Below, piece by piece: positions 8,989-19,162 of a DNA stretch of 33,351 nucleotides. Each line of letters begins with the position of its first letter. Within the stretch, counting starts at the first letter, position 1. The notes beneath the pieces were generated by a model. It searched no databases. It was given only the letters and a program-made list of their open reading frames with translations, and was not told where the DNA came from. Source of the DNA: Deltaproteobacteria bacterium (lineage in GTDB: Bacteria; Desulfobacterota; Desulfobacteria; Desulfobacterales; Desulfosarcinaceae); contig JAKAFO010000010.1 in the NCBI GenBank assembly GCA_021819735.1, positions 1 through 33,351 on the forward strand. The letters are read 5' to 3'. Position numbers and translations under genes: made by a program.

Positions 8989-9627
8989 TTACAAACCATC
9001 GGCCAACACTTCGAACGCCGCCCGCAAGGTCTCCTTCAGATGATCCTTGCGGGTCGTGCGGGCCTTGCTCTCTTCCAGTTGCACCACGCCGATGAACATG
9101 GACCAGAGGATATCGGAGAGCTGGACCGTATCCCGGGTTTTGAGAATGCCGTCGCGCATGGCCTGGGATAGGATGTCGCGCGTGGTGCGGTAATTGGTGG
9201 CGGCGCGCCGGTTGATGGTGGCGATGGTCTCGGCCGACATGGCCGAAAAGTGATTGCCCAATTGAAAGGCCTGGATGATGCGCATGCCGTCGGGATCGAA
9301 AGCATAGGTCCGCAAGTCGATTTCGCAGATCGCATCCAGAAACGCCCGCTTGTCGGGAACCTGCCGGGCGGCCACCTTCCGGCCGAAAATCTCCAGGTGC
9401 CGACCCAACTCCTCCAGCACGGGCATCATCAGCGAGATGTACAGCTCATCCTTGTTCTTGAAATAGAGATAGACCGTGCCCTTGCTCACGCCGGCCCGCT
9501 GGGCGATCTGCGCCATGGTGGTGCCGGCGAAGCCCTTGACGAAAAAGAGCTCCCGGGCCGCGGCGTGAATCTCGGCCAGGCGCACCGCCTTTGCCTTGAA
9601 GCGAGGTTTGGATGGATCGGGTGTCAT
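8989..9627 (-). CDS. TetR/AcrR-family transcriptional regulator
   Basis: Repressor-type protein of 212 residues. The N-terminal helix-turn-helix (about residues 18-65) is standard: IHAAARELFFVKGFAGTTM, IAQRAGVSKGTVYLYFKNKDEL. The C-terminal ligand-binding part is all-helical and has no motif that names an inducer. A perfect 17-bp palindrome lies 15 nt upstream of its start, the expected autoregulatory operator. It is followed on the same strand by the lipase gene, so it may control that gene and itself; sensing of a fatty acid or lipid is conceivable but unproven. Confidence 0.92.
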   Translation of the reverse strand: MTPDPSKPRFKAKAVRLAEIHAAARELFFVKGFAGTTMAQIAQRAGVSKGTVYLYFKNKDELYISLMMPVLEELGRHLEIFGRKVAARQVPDKRAFLDAICEIDLRTYAFDPDGMRIIQAFQLGNHFSAMSAETIATINRRAATNYRTTRDILSQAMRDGILKTRDTVQLSDILWSMFIGVVQLEESKARTTRKDHLKETLRAAFEVLADGL

Positions 9628-9641
9628 ATCGGCCTGTGGAT

Positions 9642-9658
9642 TGACTGACCGTCAGTCA
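9642..9658. promoter_or_regulatory. TetR-type operator palindrome
   Basis: TGACTGAC-C-GTCAGTCA is a perfect inverted repeat with 8-bp arms and a single central base. This half-site is typical of TetR/AcrR operators, and it lies 15 bp in front of the tetR-family gene. Extra GTC follows at 9659-9661, extending the repeat phase. Confidence 0.75.
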
Positions 9659-10106
9659 GTCGAGTTCTTTACATACTTTATTGTGGGTGGCAACAAAAAA
9701 ACTAGGCGCCTGCGAAACGGCATGCTTATGGCATAGTCATCATACGTGTGTTGAGCTTCGCACCAGGGGAAACCGGCGTGCAAAGGGGCTTCGGCGCCGG
9801 ACGACAGGGATTGCGTATCATTTCTCCCCTCGCTGCGTATCGGGATGTAAAAAATTTTTTAACACCCTGGAAAAAAAGCGAACGGTTCCACTGGGCCCGC
9901 CTCCGGCGTCCGGACGGAGCGCTACCGGCAACCCGGTCGGCATCGGCTTGCACCTGGCTTGGATATTGCTCTTCCCTTATTCAGCCCCACCTCGGCGCGA
10001 TCGGCGCCGCGTCGATGGAACGACGATCGACAAGGCCGTAACGCGTTTCGGCCTGCATATAGCGCAAGGTTGTCTAAATCACGTTCCAATTACGCTTCGG
10101 CTCGCA
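9659..10106. other. Long intergenic region upstream of the formate dehydrogenase operon
   Basis: About 450 bp with no convincing gene; short open frames here lack codon character and Shine-Dalgarno sites. It holds direct repeats TGCGTATC at 9812-9819 and 9834-9841 (22 bp apart), a 14-bp A6T6 palindrome at 9848-9861 with a further A7 run at 9871-9877, and a sigma54-like element at 9955-9969. The arrangement resembles a sigma54 promoter with upstream activator sites and a bend. Confidence 0.5.
9955..9969 (+). promoter_or_regulatory. Sigma54-like -24/-12 promoter for the fdh operon
   Basis: TGGC at 9955-9958 and TTGC at 9966-9969 place GG and GC exactly 10 nt apart, as sigma54 holoenzyme needs. 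The predicted start would be near 9981, leaving a leader of about 140 nt before fdhA. The -24 half lacks the CAC extension, so this is a moderate match only. Confidence 0.45.
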
Positions 10107-10120
10107 AAAGGAGGTGGAGA

Positions 10121-13100
10121 ATGGGTATGGACCGACGTCAGTTCCTGAAAACCACGTGCGCGAGTGTTTCAGGGGTTACCCTGGGGGCCTTGGGGTTCGA
10201 TCTCAAGCCCATCGCCGCCTATGCCGCTTCGTTGCGGACCCTGCACGCCAAGCAAACCACCACCATCTGCCCATACTGTGCCGTGGGGTGCGGCATCCTG
10301 GTCCACACCATCGACGGCAAGGTGGTGAACACCGAAGGCGACCCGGATCATCCCATCAACGAGGGCAGCCTGTGCAGCAAGGGTATGGCGGTCTACCAGC
10401 TCTCCCACAACAACCCGGCCCGCATCACCACCCCGCTCTACCGGGCGCCCTATGCCACGCAATGGAAGGAGGTCTCCTGGGAGTTCGCCCTGGACAAGCT
10501 GGCCAACCTGATCAAAAAGGCCCGGGATGCCAGTTTTGAAATCAAGAATGCCGCCGGCCAAGTGGTGAACCGCACCATGGGCATGGCTTCACTAGGCAGC
10601 GCGGCCCTGGACAACGAGGAGTGTTATCTCTACCAGAAATTCCTGCGTGCCCTGGGGCTTGTGTACGTCGAACACCAGGCCAGGATCTGACACTCCGCGA
10701 CGGTAGCGGCTCTGGGAGAGTCGTTCGGACGCGGCGCGATGACCAATCACTGGATCGATATCCGCAACAGCGATTACATCCTGGCCATGGGCAGCAATCC
10801 GGTCAAGAACCACCCCATCAGCTTCAAGTGGATCATGAAGGCCATTGAAAAGGGCGCCACCCTGATCAGTGTCGATCCACGTTACACGCGTACCTCCCGC
10901 AAAGCCCAGGTGTACGCCCCCCTGCGCTCGGGCAGCGATATCGCCTTCCTGGGCGGCATGATCCGCTACATCCTGGAAAACAAGCTCTATTTCGAAACCT
11001 ATGTGCGCGAGTATACCAATGCCTCCTTCCTGATCCACCCCGATTTCGTGCTTCCCGGCGACAACCAGGGGGTCTTCTCGGGCTTGAAGGGCACCGAAAC
11101 CACCGAAGGTTTTATCGACGGAAAGTACGACAAAGCCACCTGGGCCTATCAGCGCGACGAAAAGGGCGCCATCTTGAAGGACAAGACCCTGCAAGACCCG
11201 CGTTGCGTCTTCCAACTGCTCAAGCGGCACTTTTCGCGCTACACCATGGAGATTGTCTCGTCCATCACCGGCACGCCACCGGATAAATTGCTGGCGGTTT
11301 ACTCCACGTATGCCAAATCCGGGGCGCCGGACAAATCCGGCACGGTGCTGTACGCCATGGGCTGGACCCAGCACACCGTGGGCACCCAGAACATCCGGGC
11401 CATGAGCATCATTCAACTGCTGTTGGGCAACATGGGGGTCGCCGGCGGCGGGGTCAACGCCCTGCGCGGCGAGTCCAACGTGCAAGGCTCCACCGACCAC
11501 GGATTGCTGTTCCACATCCTGCCGGGTTACTTAAAGACCCCCAAGGCCGGCCAGGAGACCTTCGCGGCCTACAACGAGGCCAACACGCCCAAGAGCACCG
11601 ACCCCTTGAGCGCCAACTGGTGGCGCAACTATCCCAAGTACTCAGCCAGTTTGCTGCGGGAGTTCTACGGCAAGGAGGTTCCCCTGGAAGATGCCTATCG
11701 GTATCTGCCCAAGGTCGACGCGGGCGTCGATTACTCCTGGCTGACGATCTTCGATCTTCTGTACCAGGAGAAATTCAAGGGCTTCTTCGCCTGGGGCCAG
11801 AACCCGGCGTGCAGCGGCGCCAACTGCAACAAAAGCCGCCAGGCCTTGACCAAACTGGACTGGCTGGTGAACGTCAATCTCTTCGACAACGAAACCGCCT
11901 CGTTCTGGCGCGGGCCGGGCATGGACCCCAAGAAGATCAAGACCGAAGTCTTCATGCTGCCCTGCGCGGCCTCCTACGAAAAAGAGGGCAGCCTCTCCAA
12001 CAGCGGGCGCTGGATGCAGTGGCGCTACAAGGCCGTCAACCCGCCGGGCAAAGCCCTGCCGGATGCCGACATCGTCAACGATCTTTTCCAGCGCGTTAAA
12101 ACCCTCTACAAAGGCAAGAAAGGGGTCTTCTCCGAACCGATCCTCAAACTGCGCTGGGAGTACGGCCCCAAGGACGCCGCCGGCAAGGTCAAGCACATCG
12201 ACCCGCACCTGATCGCCAAGGAGATCAACGGCTATTTCCTGGAAGACAAAGTCATCAACGGCAAACTTTACAACCGAGGCACCCTGATTCCCGGCTTTAC
12301 TTCACTGGCCGACGATGGGTCGACCTCCTGCGGCAACTGGCTCTACTGCAACTCCTACACCCAGGAAGGCAACATGGCCGCGCGCAAGAACAAGGACGAT
12401 CCTTCCGGCATCGGCCTGTATCCCGGATGGTCCTGGAGCTGGCCCATGAACCGGCGCATTTTGTACAACCGCGCCTCGGTGGATCTGGACGGCAAGCCCT
12501 GGCAGCCGGAAAAACCGGTGATCACCTGGCACCTCAATGTCTGGAAGGGCGACGTGCCCGACGGCGGTTGGCCGCCTATGTCTTCCGGAGAGAAATCGCG
12601 TTATCCCTTCATCACCCAGACCGAAGGCCACGGCCATATCTTCGGGCCGGGTCTGGCCGATGGTCCGTTCCCCGAGCATTACGAACCCCTGGAGAGCCCG
12701 CTGGAGAGGAACCTGCTCTCGGCGCAATTCATCAGCCCGGTGCTGAAGCGCTTCGATCGTTCCATCACCTCGGATGTCAACATGCGGGCCAGCCATAATG
12801 CCCAGTATCCCCTGGTCTGCACCACCTACCGGGTCACCGAACACTGGCAGACCGGCGTCATGACGCGCTGGCAACCCTGGCTGGCCGAGCTGGAACCGGG
12901 CATGTTCGTGGAGATGAGCTCGGAACTGGCCGCGGAGAGAGGCATCAAGACCGGCGAAATCGTCATCGTCCGATCGGCTCGGGGTGAATTGGAGGCCGTG
13001 GCCATGGTGACCGTGCGCTGGGCGCCGTTTACCATCGCCGGCAAGACCATCCACCAGGTGGGCATTCCCTATCACTACGGCTGGGCGACGACCACCGAGA

Positions 13101-13243
13101 GAAAATACGCGGCCAACGACAAGAAGCCGGAAGTCTTTACTTTCGGCGACAGCGCCAACATCGTCACCCCCAACATCGGGGATGCCAACACCATGATCCC
13201 GGAAAGCAAAGTCTTCATGGTGGATGTGGTGAAAAAAGCGTAA
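10121..13243 (+). CDS. fdhA: Formate dehydrogenase alpha subunit, selenocysteine-containing, TAT-exported
   Basis: Molybdenum or tungsten bis-MGD enzyme oxidising formate to CO2 in the periplasm. One gene of 1040 residues reads through an in-frame TGA at 10688-10690, taken as selenocysteine 190: both halves are in the same frame and the surrounding sequence (EHQARI-U-HSATVAALGESFGRGAMTNHW) aligns with the Sec site of FdnG-type enzymes. A strong Shine-Dalgarno (AAAGGAGGT, 10107-10115) sets the ATG at 10121. A twin-arginine signal (DRRQFLK) starts the protein. One [4Fe-4S] cluster is bound by CPYCAVGCG plus the Cys in GSLCSKG. Molybdopterin-binding and C-terminal dinucleotide-binding domains follow. 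Metal choice (Mo or W) cannot be read. fdhB follows 32 nt later. Confidence 0.96.
10688..10728 (+). promoter_or_regulatory. Sec UGA codon with candidate bacterial SECIS hairpin
   Basis: The TGA at 10688-10690 is followed by a foldable stretch: CCG 10695-10697 with CGG 10726-10728, CGAC 10698-10701 with GTCG 10720-10723, and TCT/AGA around a GGG loop at 10711-10719. Bacterial SECIS elements sit directly 3' of the UGA within the coding region, so the position is right. The apical loop differs from the E. coli GGU consensus, so the fold is tentative. Confidence 0.55.
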
Positions 13244-13275
13244 GGCGACGTTGACCCTTAAAACAGGAGCAGCCC

Positions 13276-14058
13276 ATGGAACAGATGACGCTTTGCATCG
13301 ATATATCCAAGTGTACTGCCTGCCGCGCCTGCCAGGTGGCGTGTAAAAACTGGAACCAGTTGAAGGCCGAACAGACGAAAAACCGGGGCAGTCATGAGAA
13401 TCCGCCCGATCTTTCGGCCAACACCTGGAACCGCATCGTCTTCATGGAGACCCGCCTGGCCGACGGCAAGATCGATTGGGCCTTTTTCAACGACCGCTGC
13501 CGGCATTGCGATGACCCGCCGTGCATGGAAGGCGCCGAAAGCCTTCCGGAAGCCATTGTCCGGGATGACTCGGGCGCGGTGGTTTTCACCGAAAAGACCA
13601 AAGAGCTGGATTTCGACGACGTGGCTTCCTATTGTCCATATGGTATCCCGCGCAAGGACGACGTCAGCGGACGCATCGTCAAATGCACCCTGTGCGTCGA
13701 CCGCATCACCCACGGGCTCAAGCCGGCCTGCGTCCAGGCTTGCTCCACCGGGTCCTTGAATTTCGGACCCCGTAAGGAAATGCTGCGCTTCGTCGAAGCA
13801 CGGGTCAAGGCCCTGGGCCCGGAAGCCAATGTCTACCCGGACCCGATGGAAGACCACAACACCCTCTGGATATTGCCCTTGAATCGCAAGCACTATCCCC
13901 TGGCCCAGGCCAGGCCGATCCCCCGGCGGCAGCAAATGGCCAAGACCCGGATGCCGATCGCCATCGGCGCCGCGGCGCTGGCCGCGGCCGGCTTGATGCA
14001 CTTCAGGGAACGCGGCCTTCACGATCCGCAACGCAAGCGGGCCGAAACGAACCATTAG
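13276..14058 (+). CDS. fdhB: Formate dehydrogenase beta subunit, iron-sulfur electron-transfer protein
   Basis: Ferredoxin-like subunit (260 residues) passing electrons from FdhA. GGAGC precedes the ATG. Cysteine motifs: CTACRACQVAC (Cys13-Cys23), CRHCDDPPC, SYCPYGIPR, KCTLC and ACVQACSTG. Compared with four-cluster FdnH, the fourth Cys after DDPPC is replaced by Ala and the CxxCxxC of the third motif is missing, so the residues left can hold three clusters, as reported for Desulfovibrio FDH beta subunits. It has no signal peptide and probably leaves the cell with the TAT-exported FdhA. Near the C-terminus MPIAIGAAALAAAGLMHF (about 223-240) could be a short membrane anchor. No cytochrome b or c subunit follows in the window. 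Confidence 0.93.
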   Translation: MEQMTLCIDISKCTACRACQVACKNWNQLKAEQTKNRGSHENPPDLSANTWNRIVFMETRLADGKIDWAFFNDRCRHCDDPPCMEGAESLPEAIVRDDSGAVVFTEKTKELDFDDVASYCPYGIPRKDDVSGRIVKCTLCVDRITHGLKPACVQACSTGSLNFGPRKEMLRFVEARVKALGPEANVYPDPMEDHNTLWILPLNRKHYPLAQARPIPRRQQMAKTRMPIAIGAAALAAAGLMHFRERGLHDPQRKRAETNH

Positions 14059-14087
14059 ACCGGAGCAAAGAAAAAGGAGAGCCTCCC

Positions 14088-14885
14088 ATGTCTCAAATGG
14101 ATTGCGATCTCGCTGAAAACGAAGCCTATGTGGATATCCGCGCCTTCTTCGACCAGATCGCCATACTAAGGGAGCCTTACATGCGCGCCCTGCGCTCCAT
14201 TCTGGCGCCGCCCGCCATCTCCCAGGATCTGGCCGCCATCAAACTCGAAAACGGCTTTCCCATCTTCGACCGGCGGGAGCTCAAAGCCCATCCCGCCTTG
14301 CTGAAGGCCTATTTCCTGGATCTGCTGACCATGGTCGAAGCCCAAAAGCCCCACGAGGCCAGGGCCATTCGTTACCGTGTGACCCAAGAGGGCTGCTTCG
14401 AGGAGTTGCTCGCGCAAGCCCTCGGGCAAGCGCCTGGCATGGCGGCGCAACCGGAAATAATGCGCTTTTTGCTTCAGGAGACGATCCATCCCCTGCTGGA
14501 AATCCAGGCCGCCGGCGTACATAATCTTCCTGAACTGAAACGCTGGACTTGGGGATATTGCCCGTTTTGCGGCGATGCCCCCCTTCTGGGGCTGCTCGAT
14601 GCCGAAACCCGGGCCAAGCATCTGGTCTGCGGTGCCTGCGCCACCCGCTGGCCCTTTTCGCGCCATCGCTGCTGGGACTGCGGCACCACGGGCAATATCG
14701 CCTACTTCACGGTCCAGGGAGACCAACGCTTTCGGGTGGAGACCTGCGCCGCCTGCAAAAGCTATTTGAAAGTAATGGATCAGGGGTATGGCGCCTTGGA
14801 CAAACCGGCGATGCAGGTCCATCTGACGACCCTGCACCTGGACATGCTCGCCCAGGACAAAGGCTTTGCCCGCCGCGCCGGGTGA
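14088..14885 (+). CDS. fdhE: Formate dehydrogenase accessory protein FdhE
   Basis: Cytoplasmic assembly factor of 265 residues needed for formate dehydrogenase maturation. The C-terminal half holds four CxxC pairs in the FdhE order: YCPFCGDAP, VCGACATRWPF, RCWDCGTT and TCAACKSYLK; these bind iron in the E. coli protein. The N-terminal half is helical with no motif. AAAAGGAGA lies just before the ATG. It is the third gene of the fdh unit, 29 nt after fdhB, and no clear terminator follows in the 100-nt gap to the converging DUF488 gene. Confidence 0.93.
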   Translation: MSQMDCDLAENEAYVDIRAFFDQIAILREPYMRALRSILAPPAISQDLAAIKLENGFPIFDRRELKAHPALLKAYFLDLLTMVEAQKPHEARAIRYRVTQEGCFEELLAQALGQAPGMAAQPEIMRFLLQETIHPLLEIQAAGVHNLPELKRWTWGYCPFCGDAPLLGLLDAETRAKHLVCGACATRWPFSRHRCWDCGTTGNIAYFTVQGDQRFRVETCAACKSYLKVMDQGYGALDKPAMQVHLTTLHLDMLAQDKGFARRAG

Positions 14886-14990
14886 CGCGGCACGCCGACG
14901 GAGGGCGCCACCTTAACTCGGCCTGTCCCAGTTGGGCGCGCAACCGCTCCGCGCCTTTGAAAGCAGGTCTTCTTCGTCTTCGGGTATGGC

Positions 14991-15377
14991 CTATCCCAGC
15001 ATGGCGCCATGCTCGGCCAGCAACTGCCGCAAAATGGAGCGATGGCAGCGCTTTTCATCGGCACAGTAGCAGCCCACCGAGAAGTTCGTCTGCCGGGAGA
15101 GGGCCGCCAGCAGATCCAGCAGGCGCAGCTTCTCGGGCCGGCGCATCTCGGCGCGGTAGCCTCGTTCGAAACGCTTCCAGCGCTGCTCGTCTTCGGCCGC
15201 TTGCCCGAGCTTGAGCAGTTCTTCGCTGGGCGCCAGCTCGGGCAGCCACAGATCGTAGAAGTTGCGGACCGCCAGATCCGCCTTGGGCACGCCCCGGGGC
15301 GGCCGACGCACGGTGCCGATGCGCAGCCCTTCATCTTCCACTCTTTCGGTTCCCAACCGCACCACGCGAATGGTCAT
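14991..15377 (-). CDS. DUF488 (YeaO-like) family protein
   Basis: Small 128-residue cytosolic protein. The ATG at 15377 is chosen over an upstream one because AAAGGAGG precedes it and the protein then starts MTIRVVRLGTERVEDEGLRIG, the family's usual N-terminal strand. Family marks are RIGTVRRPPRGV, DLWLPELAPSEEL and the C-terminal CYCADEKRCHRSIL with two Cys and a His. The biochemical function of DUF488 proteins is not established. It starts 16 nt after the nucleotidyltransferase gene and probably shares its transcript. Confidence 0.85.
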   Translation of the reverse strand: MTIRVVRLGTERVEDEGLRIGTVRRPPRGVPKADLAVRNFYDLWLPELAPSEELLKLGQAAEDEQRWKRFERGYRAEMRRPEKLRLLDLLAALSRQTNFSVGCYCADEKRCHRSILRQLLAEHGAMLG

Positions 15378-15393
15378 CCCCGCCTCCTTTGGC

Positions 15394-16344
15394 TCATTTC
15401 TGGCAATCGCCGAACCTGTGCTTTTCAAGAATCTCGCAAATAAAACCTTCCCAGTAGGCGGCATCGGCCCGCTCGGGCAGAACGCTGCGGTCGAGAAGAT
15501 CTTCCACTTCGGTCATCAGTTTCTCCAGGGCCGGGGCCACCTCGCTGGCGTAATCCAGTTGGCCGGTCTTGACGGCCATCAGAAATGGGGCGTCGGCCAG
15601 GGGATAGCGGATGGTGCCGAGGGTGAGGATCTCCCGGGTCTGGAGGGCGGCCCGCAGGGCGTGGGAGACGGCCTTCCAGTCGATGTTCTTGTTTTCGGCC
15701 GCCAGGCGGGCGCGGGCGCCATAGTCCGCCAGGAACTTTTCCAGGATCGGAATTGCATGGCCCGCGGCCACCGTCTCCTGAAAGGTCTTGCCGCACACCT
15801 GGTACTGGCGCAGGCCGGTGGGCGTGGGTTCTACTTCGAAGCAATGCTCCGCCCGCGGCAGAGCGTCCCACACCTGGCGCAGACGGGTCTCGGCGGGGTG
15901 ACGCTTGAGCACGGTCAGCACCTGGGCCGCGGCATTCAGGCGCGAGCCTTTGATGCCATACTTGGCGGCCTGGCGCCGGGCATAGACCACGAAGGCGCGC
16001 AGGCTTTTGGTATAGAAGCGTCGACGCTCGGCCACGATCCGGCGCCAGATGTCGCTGGAAACGATCCAGGCCTGTTCCGGGGCATGCAGCATGTCCAAGG
16101 CCACGGTCTGGCCTTCGCAGGCGAGCTGGATGAAGTAGTGCAGGGAGTAGATCTCTTCGTCCACGTCGCCGGCCAGATTCTTGGAAAGGCCGTCGCCGGT
16201 GGTGAAGGCCCGGCACTTGGGGATGCGGCCCAGCAGGATCTCTTCGCGGGTGGGCAGAAAGACCCCCTTGTAGTCCAGGTCGGAGCTTGCGGTGGCCGTG
16301 CCGTAGAGGTGGGCCCCGAATTTCATTTTGACGATGAGATCCAT
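15394..16344 (-). CDS. Predicted nucleotidyltransferase (RlaP/YcgL-like pol-beta family)
   Basis: Protein of 316 residues with an N-terminal pol-beta-type nucleotidyltransferase signature, GAHLYGTATASSDLDYKGV (about residues 10-28), where the Gly-Ser-like loop and the Asp-x-Asp pair bind metal and nucleotide. Later blocks (EEIYSLHYFIQLACEGQ, LDMLHAP) fit the PF10127 family known as RlaP, some members of which accompany RNA ligases. No RNA ligase is in this window. The likely activity is transfer of a nucleotide to RNA or protein, but the substrate is unknown. Start at 16344 is tentative; a second ATG six codons in is possible. Confidence 0.82.
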   Translation of the reverse strand: MDLIVKMKFGAHLYGTATASSDLDYKGVFLPTREEILLGRIPKCRAFTTGDGLSKNLAGDVDEEIYSLHYFIQLACEGQTVALDMLHAPEQAWIVSSDIWRRIVAERRRFYTKSLRAFVVYARRQAAKYGIKGSRLNAAAQVLTVLKRHPAETRLRQVWDALPRAEHCFEVEPTPTGLRQYQVCGKTFQETVAAGHAIPILEKFLADYGARARLAAENKNIDWKAVSHALRAALQTREILTLGTIRYPLADAPFLMAVKTGQLDYASEVAPALEKLMTEVEDLLDRSVLPERADAAYWEGFICEILEKHRFGDCQK

Positions 16345-16384
16345 GGGCCTACTTTAACGGTTTGGCCTGAAACTGCAAGTAATT

Positions 16385-16453
16385 CAGTATTCAGGAGCCA
16401 GAAGTCAGGAGCCAGAATTATTCTGATTTCTGAATCCTGGTTTCTGAATTCTG
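16385..16453. repeat. Imperfect inverted repeat with internal 13-bp direct repeat
   Basis: Between the ends of the nucleotidyltransferase (upstream edge) and ilvD genes. Two 30-bp arms, 16389-16418 and 16420-16449, match at 23 of 30 positions around a single T; the innermost CAGAAT-T-ATTCTG is perfect and most mismatches are G to A changes that still allow G-U pairs. The left arm itself is two tandem copies of TCAGGAGCCAGAA (16391-16403, 16405-16417). It looks like a dispersed intergenic repeat or a transcript-end structure for ilvD. Confidence 0.65.
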
Positions 16454-16459
16454 CTCTTC

Positions 16460-18139
<1,680 letters not shown>

Positions 18140-18173
18140 GGTGTCATCTCCTTTACATTTTTGCTCCGCCGGC

Positions 18174-18197
18174 TATATATACTAACGCACGTGTCAA
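18174..18197 (-). promoter_or_regulatory. Promoter-like elements upstream of ilvD
   Basis: On the minus strand TTGACA (18192-18197) is followed by TATATA (18174-18179). The spacing of 12 bp is shorter than the usual 16-18, so either another -10 is used or this is not the true promoter. The 105-bp gap serves two divergent genes. Confidence 0.3.
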
Positions 18198-18244
18198 GCC
18201 CACCATTACAAACGGATCGTAATACTTACATCAGGAGTCCTGCC

Positions 18245-19093
18245 ATGACCCATCTCGCTGCGGAAACCTATCTGGCATTCATCGCCCTGGGATTCGGCGT
18301 GGGCGCTTACGGTACCCTCATCGGCGCCGGCGGCGGCTTTGTGCTGATGCCCATCCTCTTGCTGCTGTTTCCGGAAAAAAGCCCCGAGCTGCTGACCAGC
18401 ATATCCCTGGCCATCGTGTTCCTCAATGCCCTGTCCGGCTCGGGGGCTTATGCGTTCATGCGGCGCATCGACTACAAGTCCGGCCTGCTGTTTGCCGTGG
18501 CGACCATTCCCGGGGCCATCCTGGGCGCGCTGAATACGGGCGGGGTGCCGCGCCGCCTGTTCGATGCGATCTTCGGCGTCATGCTTCTGATCGCATCGGT
18601 TTTTCTGAACCTGCGGCCCAACCTGGCCGAGAACAGCCGCCACGTCTACCATCCGGACAAGCACCAAATGATCCGTCACCTGGTGGAAGCCGACGGCGTT
18701 CAATTCGACTATGCCTTCAACCCCTGGGTGGGGATTTTGCTGAGTCTCTTTGTGGGATACGTCTCCAGCTTTCTGGGCATCGGCGGCGGCATTATCCATG
18801 TGCCCGCGCTGGTCTATTTTTTGAACTTTCCCATTCATGTGGCCACGGCGACCTCCCATTTCATCCTGGTGATCATGGCCCTGACCGGCACCATCGTGCA
18901 CATCGTCAACGGGACCTTTGGTCAGGGCGTGCACCACATGATATCCCTGGCCATCGGCGTGGTGCTCGGCGCCCAGGTGGGCGCCCGCTTGTCCCAGTTC
19001 CTCAAGGGGACCTGGATCATCCGCAGCCTGGCCGTGGCGCTGGGCTTGGTCGGATTGCGCATTCTCGTGCTGGTCATCGAAGCCAAAGTTTGA
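18245..19093 (+). CDS. TauE/SafE-family permease (second copy)
   Basis: Integral membrane protein of 282 residues. The frame is open far upstream, antisense to ilvD, but the ATG at 18245 follows AGGAGT and starts at the first membrane helix. Repeated halves: ALGFGVGAYGTLIGAGGGFVL with LTSISLAIVFLNALSGS, then VSSFLGIGGGIIHVPALVY with ATATSHFILVIMAL. A cytoplasmic loop of about 50 residues (NSRHVYHPDKHQMIRHLVEA) separates them. It is a different subgroup from the copy at 4195, which lacks that loop. The substrate is unknown; sulfite, sulfoacetate or other small anions are typical for the family. Confidence 0.87.
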   Translation: MTHLAAETYLAFIALGFGVGAYGTLIGAGGGFVLMPILLLLFPEKSPELLTSISLAIVFLNALSGSGAYAFMRRIDYKSGLLFAVATIPGAILGALNTGGVPRRLFDAIFGVMLLIASVFLNLRPNLAENSRHVYHPDKHQMIRHLVEADGVQFDYAFNPWVGILLSLFVGYVSSFLGIGGGIIHVPALVYFLNFPIHVATATSHFILVIMALTGTIVHIVNGTFGQGVHHMISLAIGVVLGAQVGARLSQFLKGTWIIRSLAVALGLVGLRILVLVIEAKV

Positions 19094-19162
19094 AAAGCCG
19101 CGCGCCAGGTCCTATCATTGAGGAATCCAAACGGCCGACGGCGATTTCTCAGGAGGTATGCA

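Noticed and set aside
9681-10148. Possible small gene in the fdh upstream region
   Set aside because: No ribosome site, no conserved motif, and it overlaps the proposed promoter elements and the fdhA start.
10739-13243. Separate gene starting at the ATG at 10739
   Set aside because: The upstream segment is in the same frame and encodes the N-terminal domain of the same enzyme; the TGA between them is at the selenocysteine site, and there is no ribosome site before 10739.
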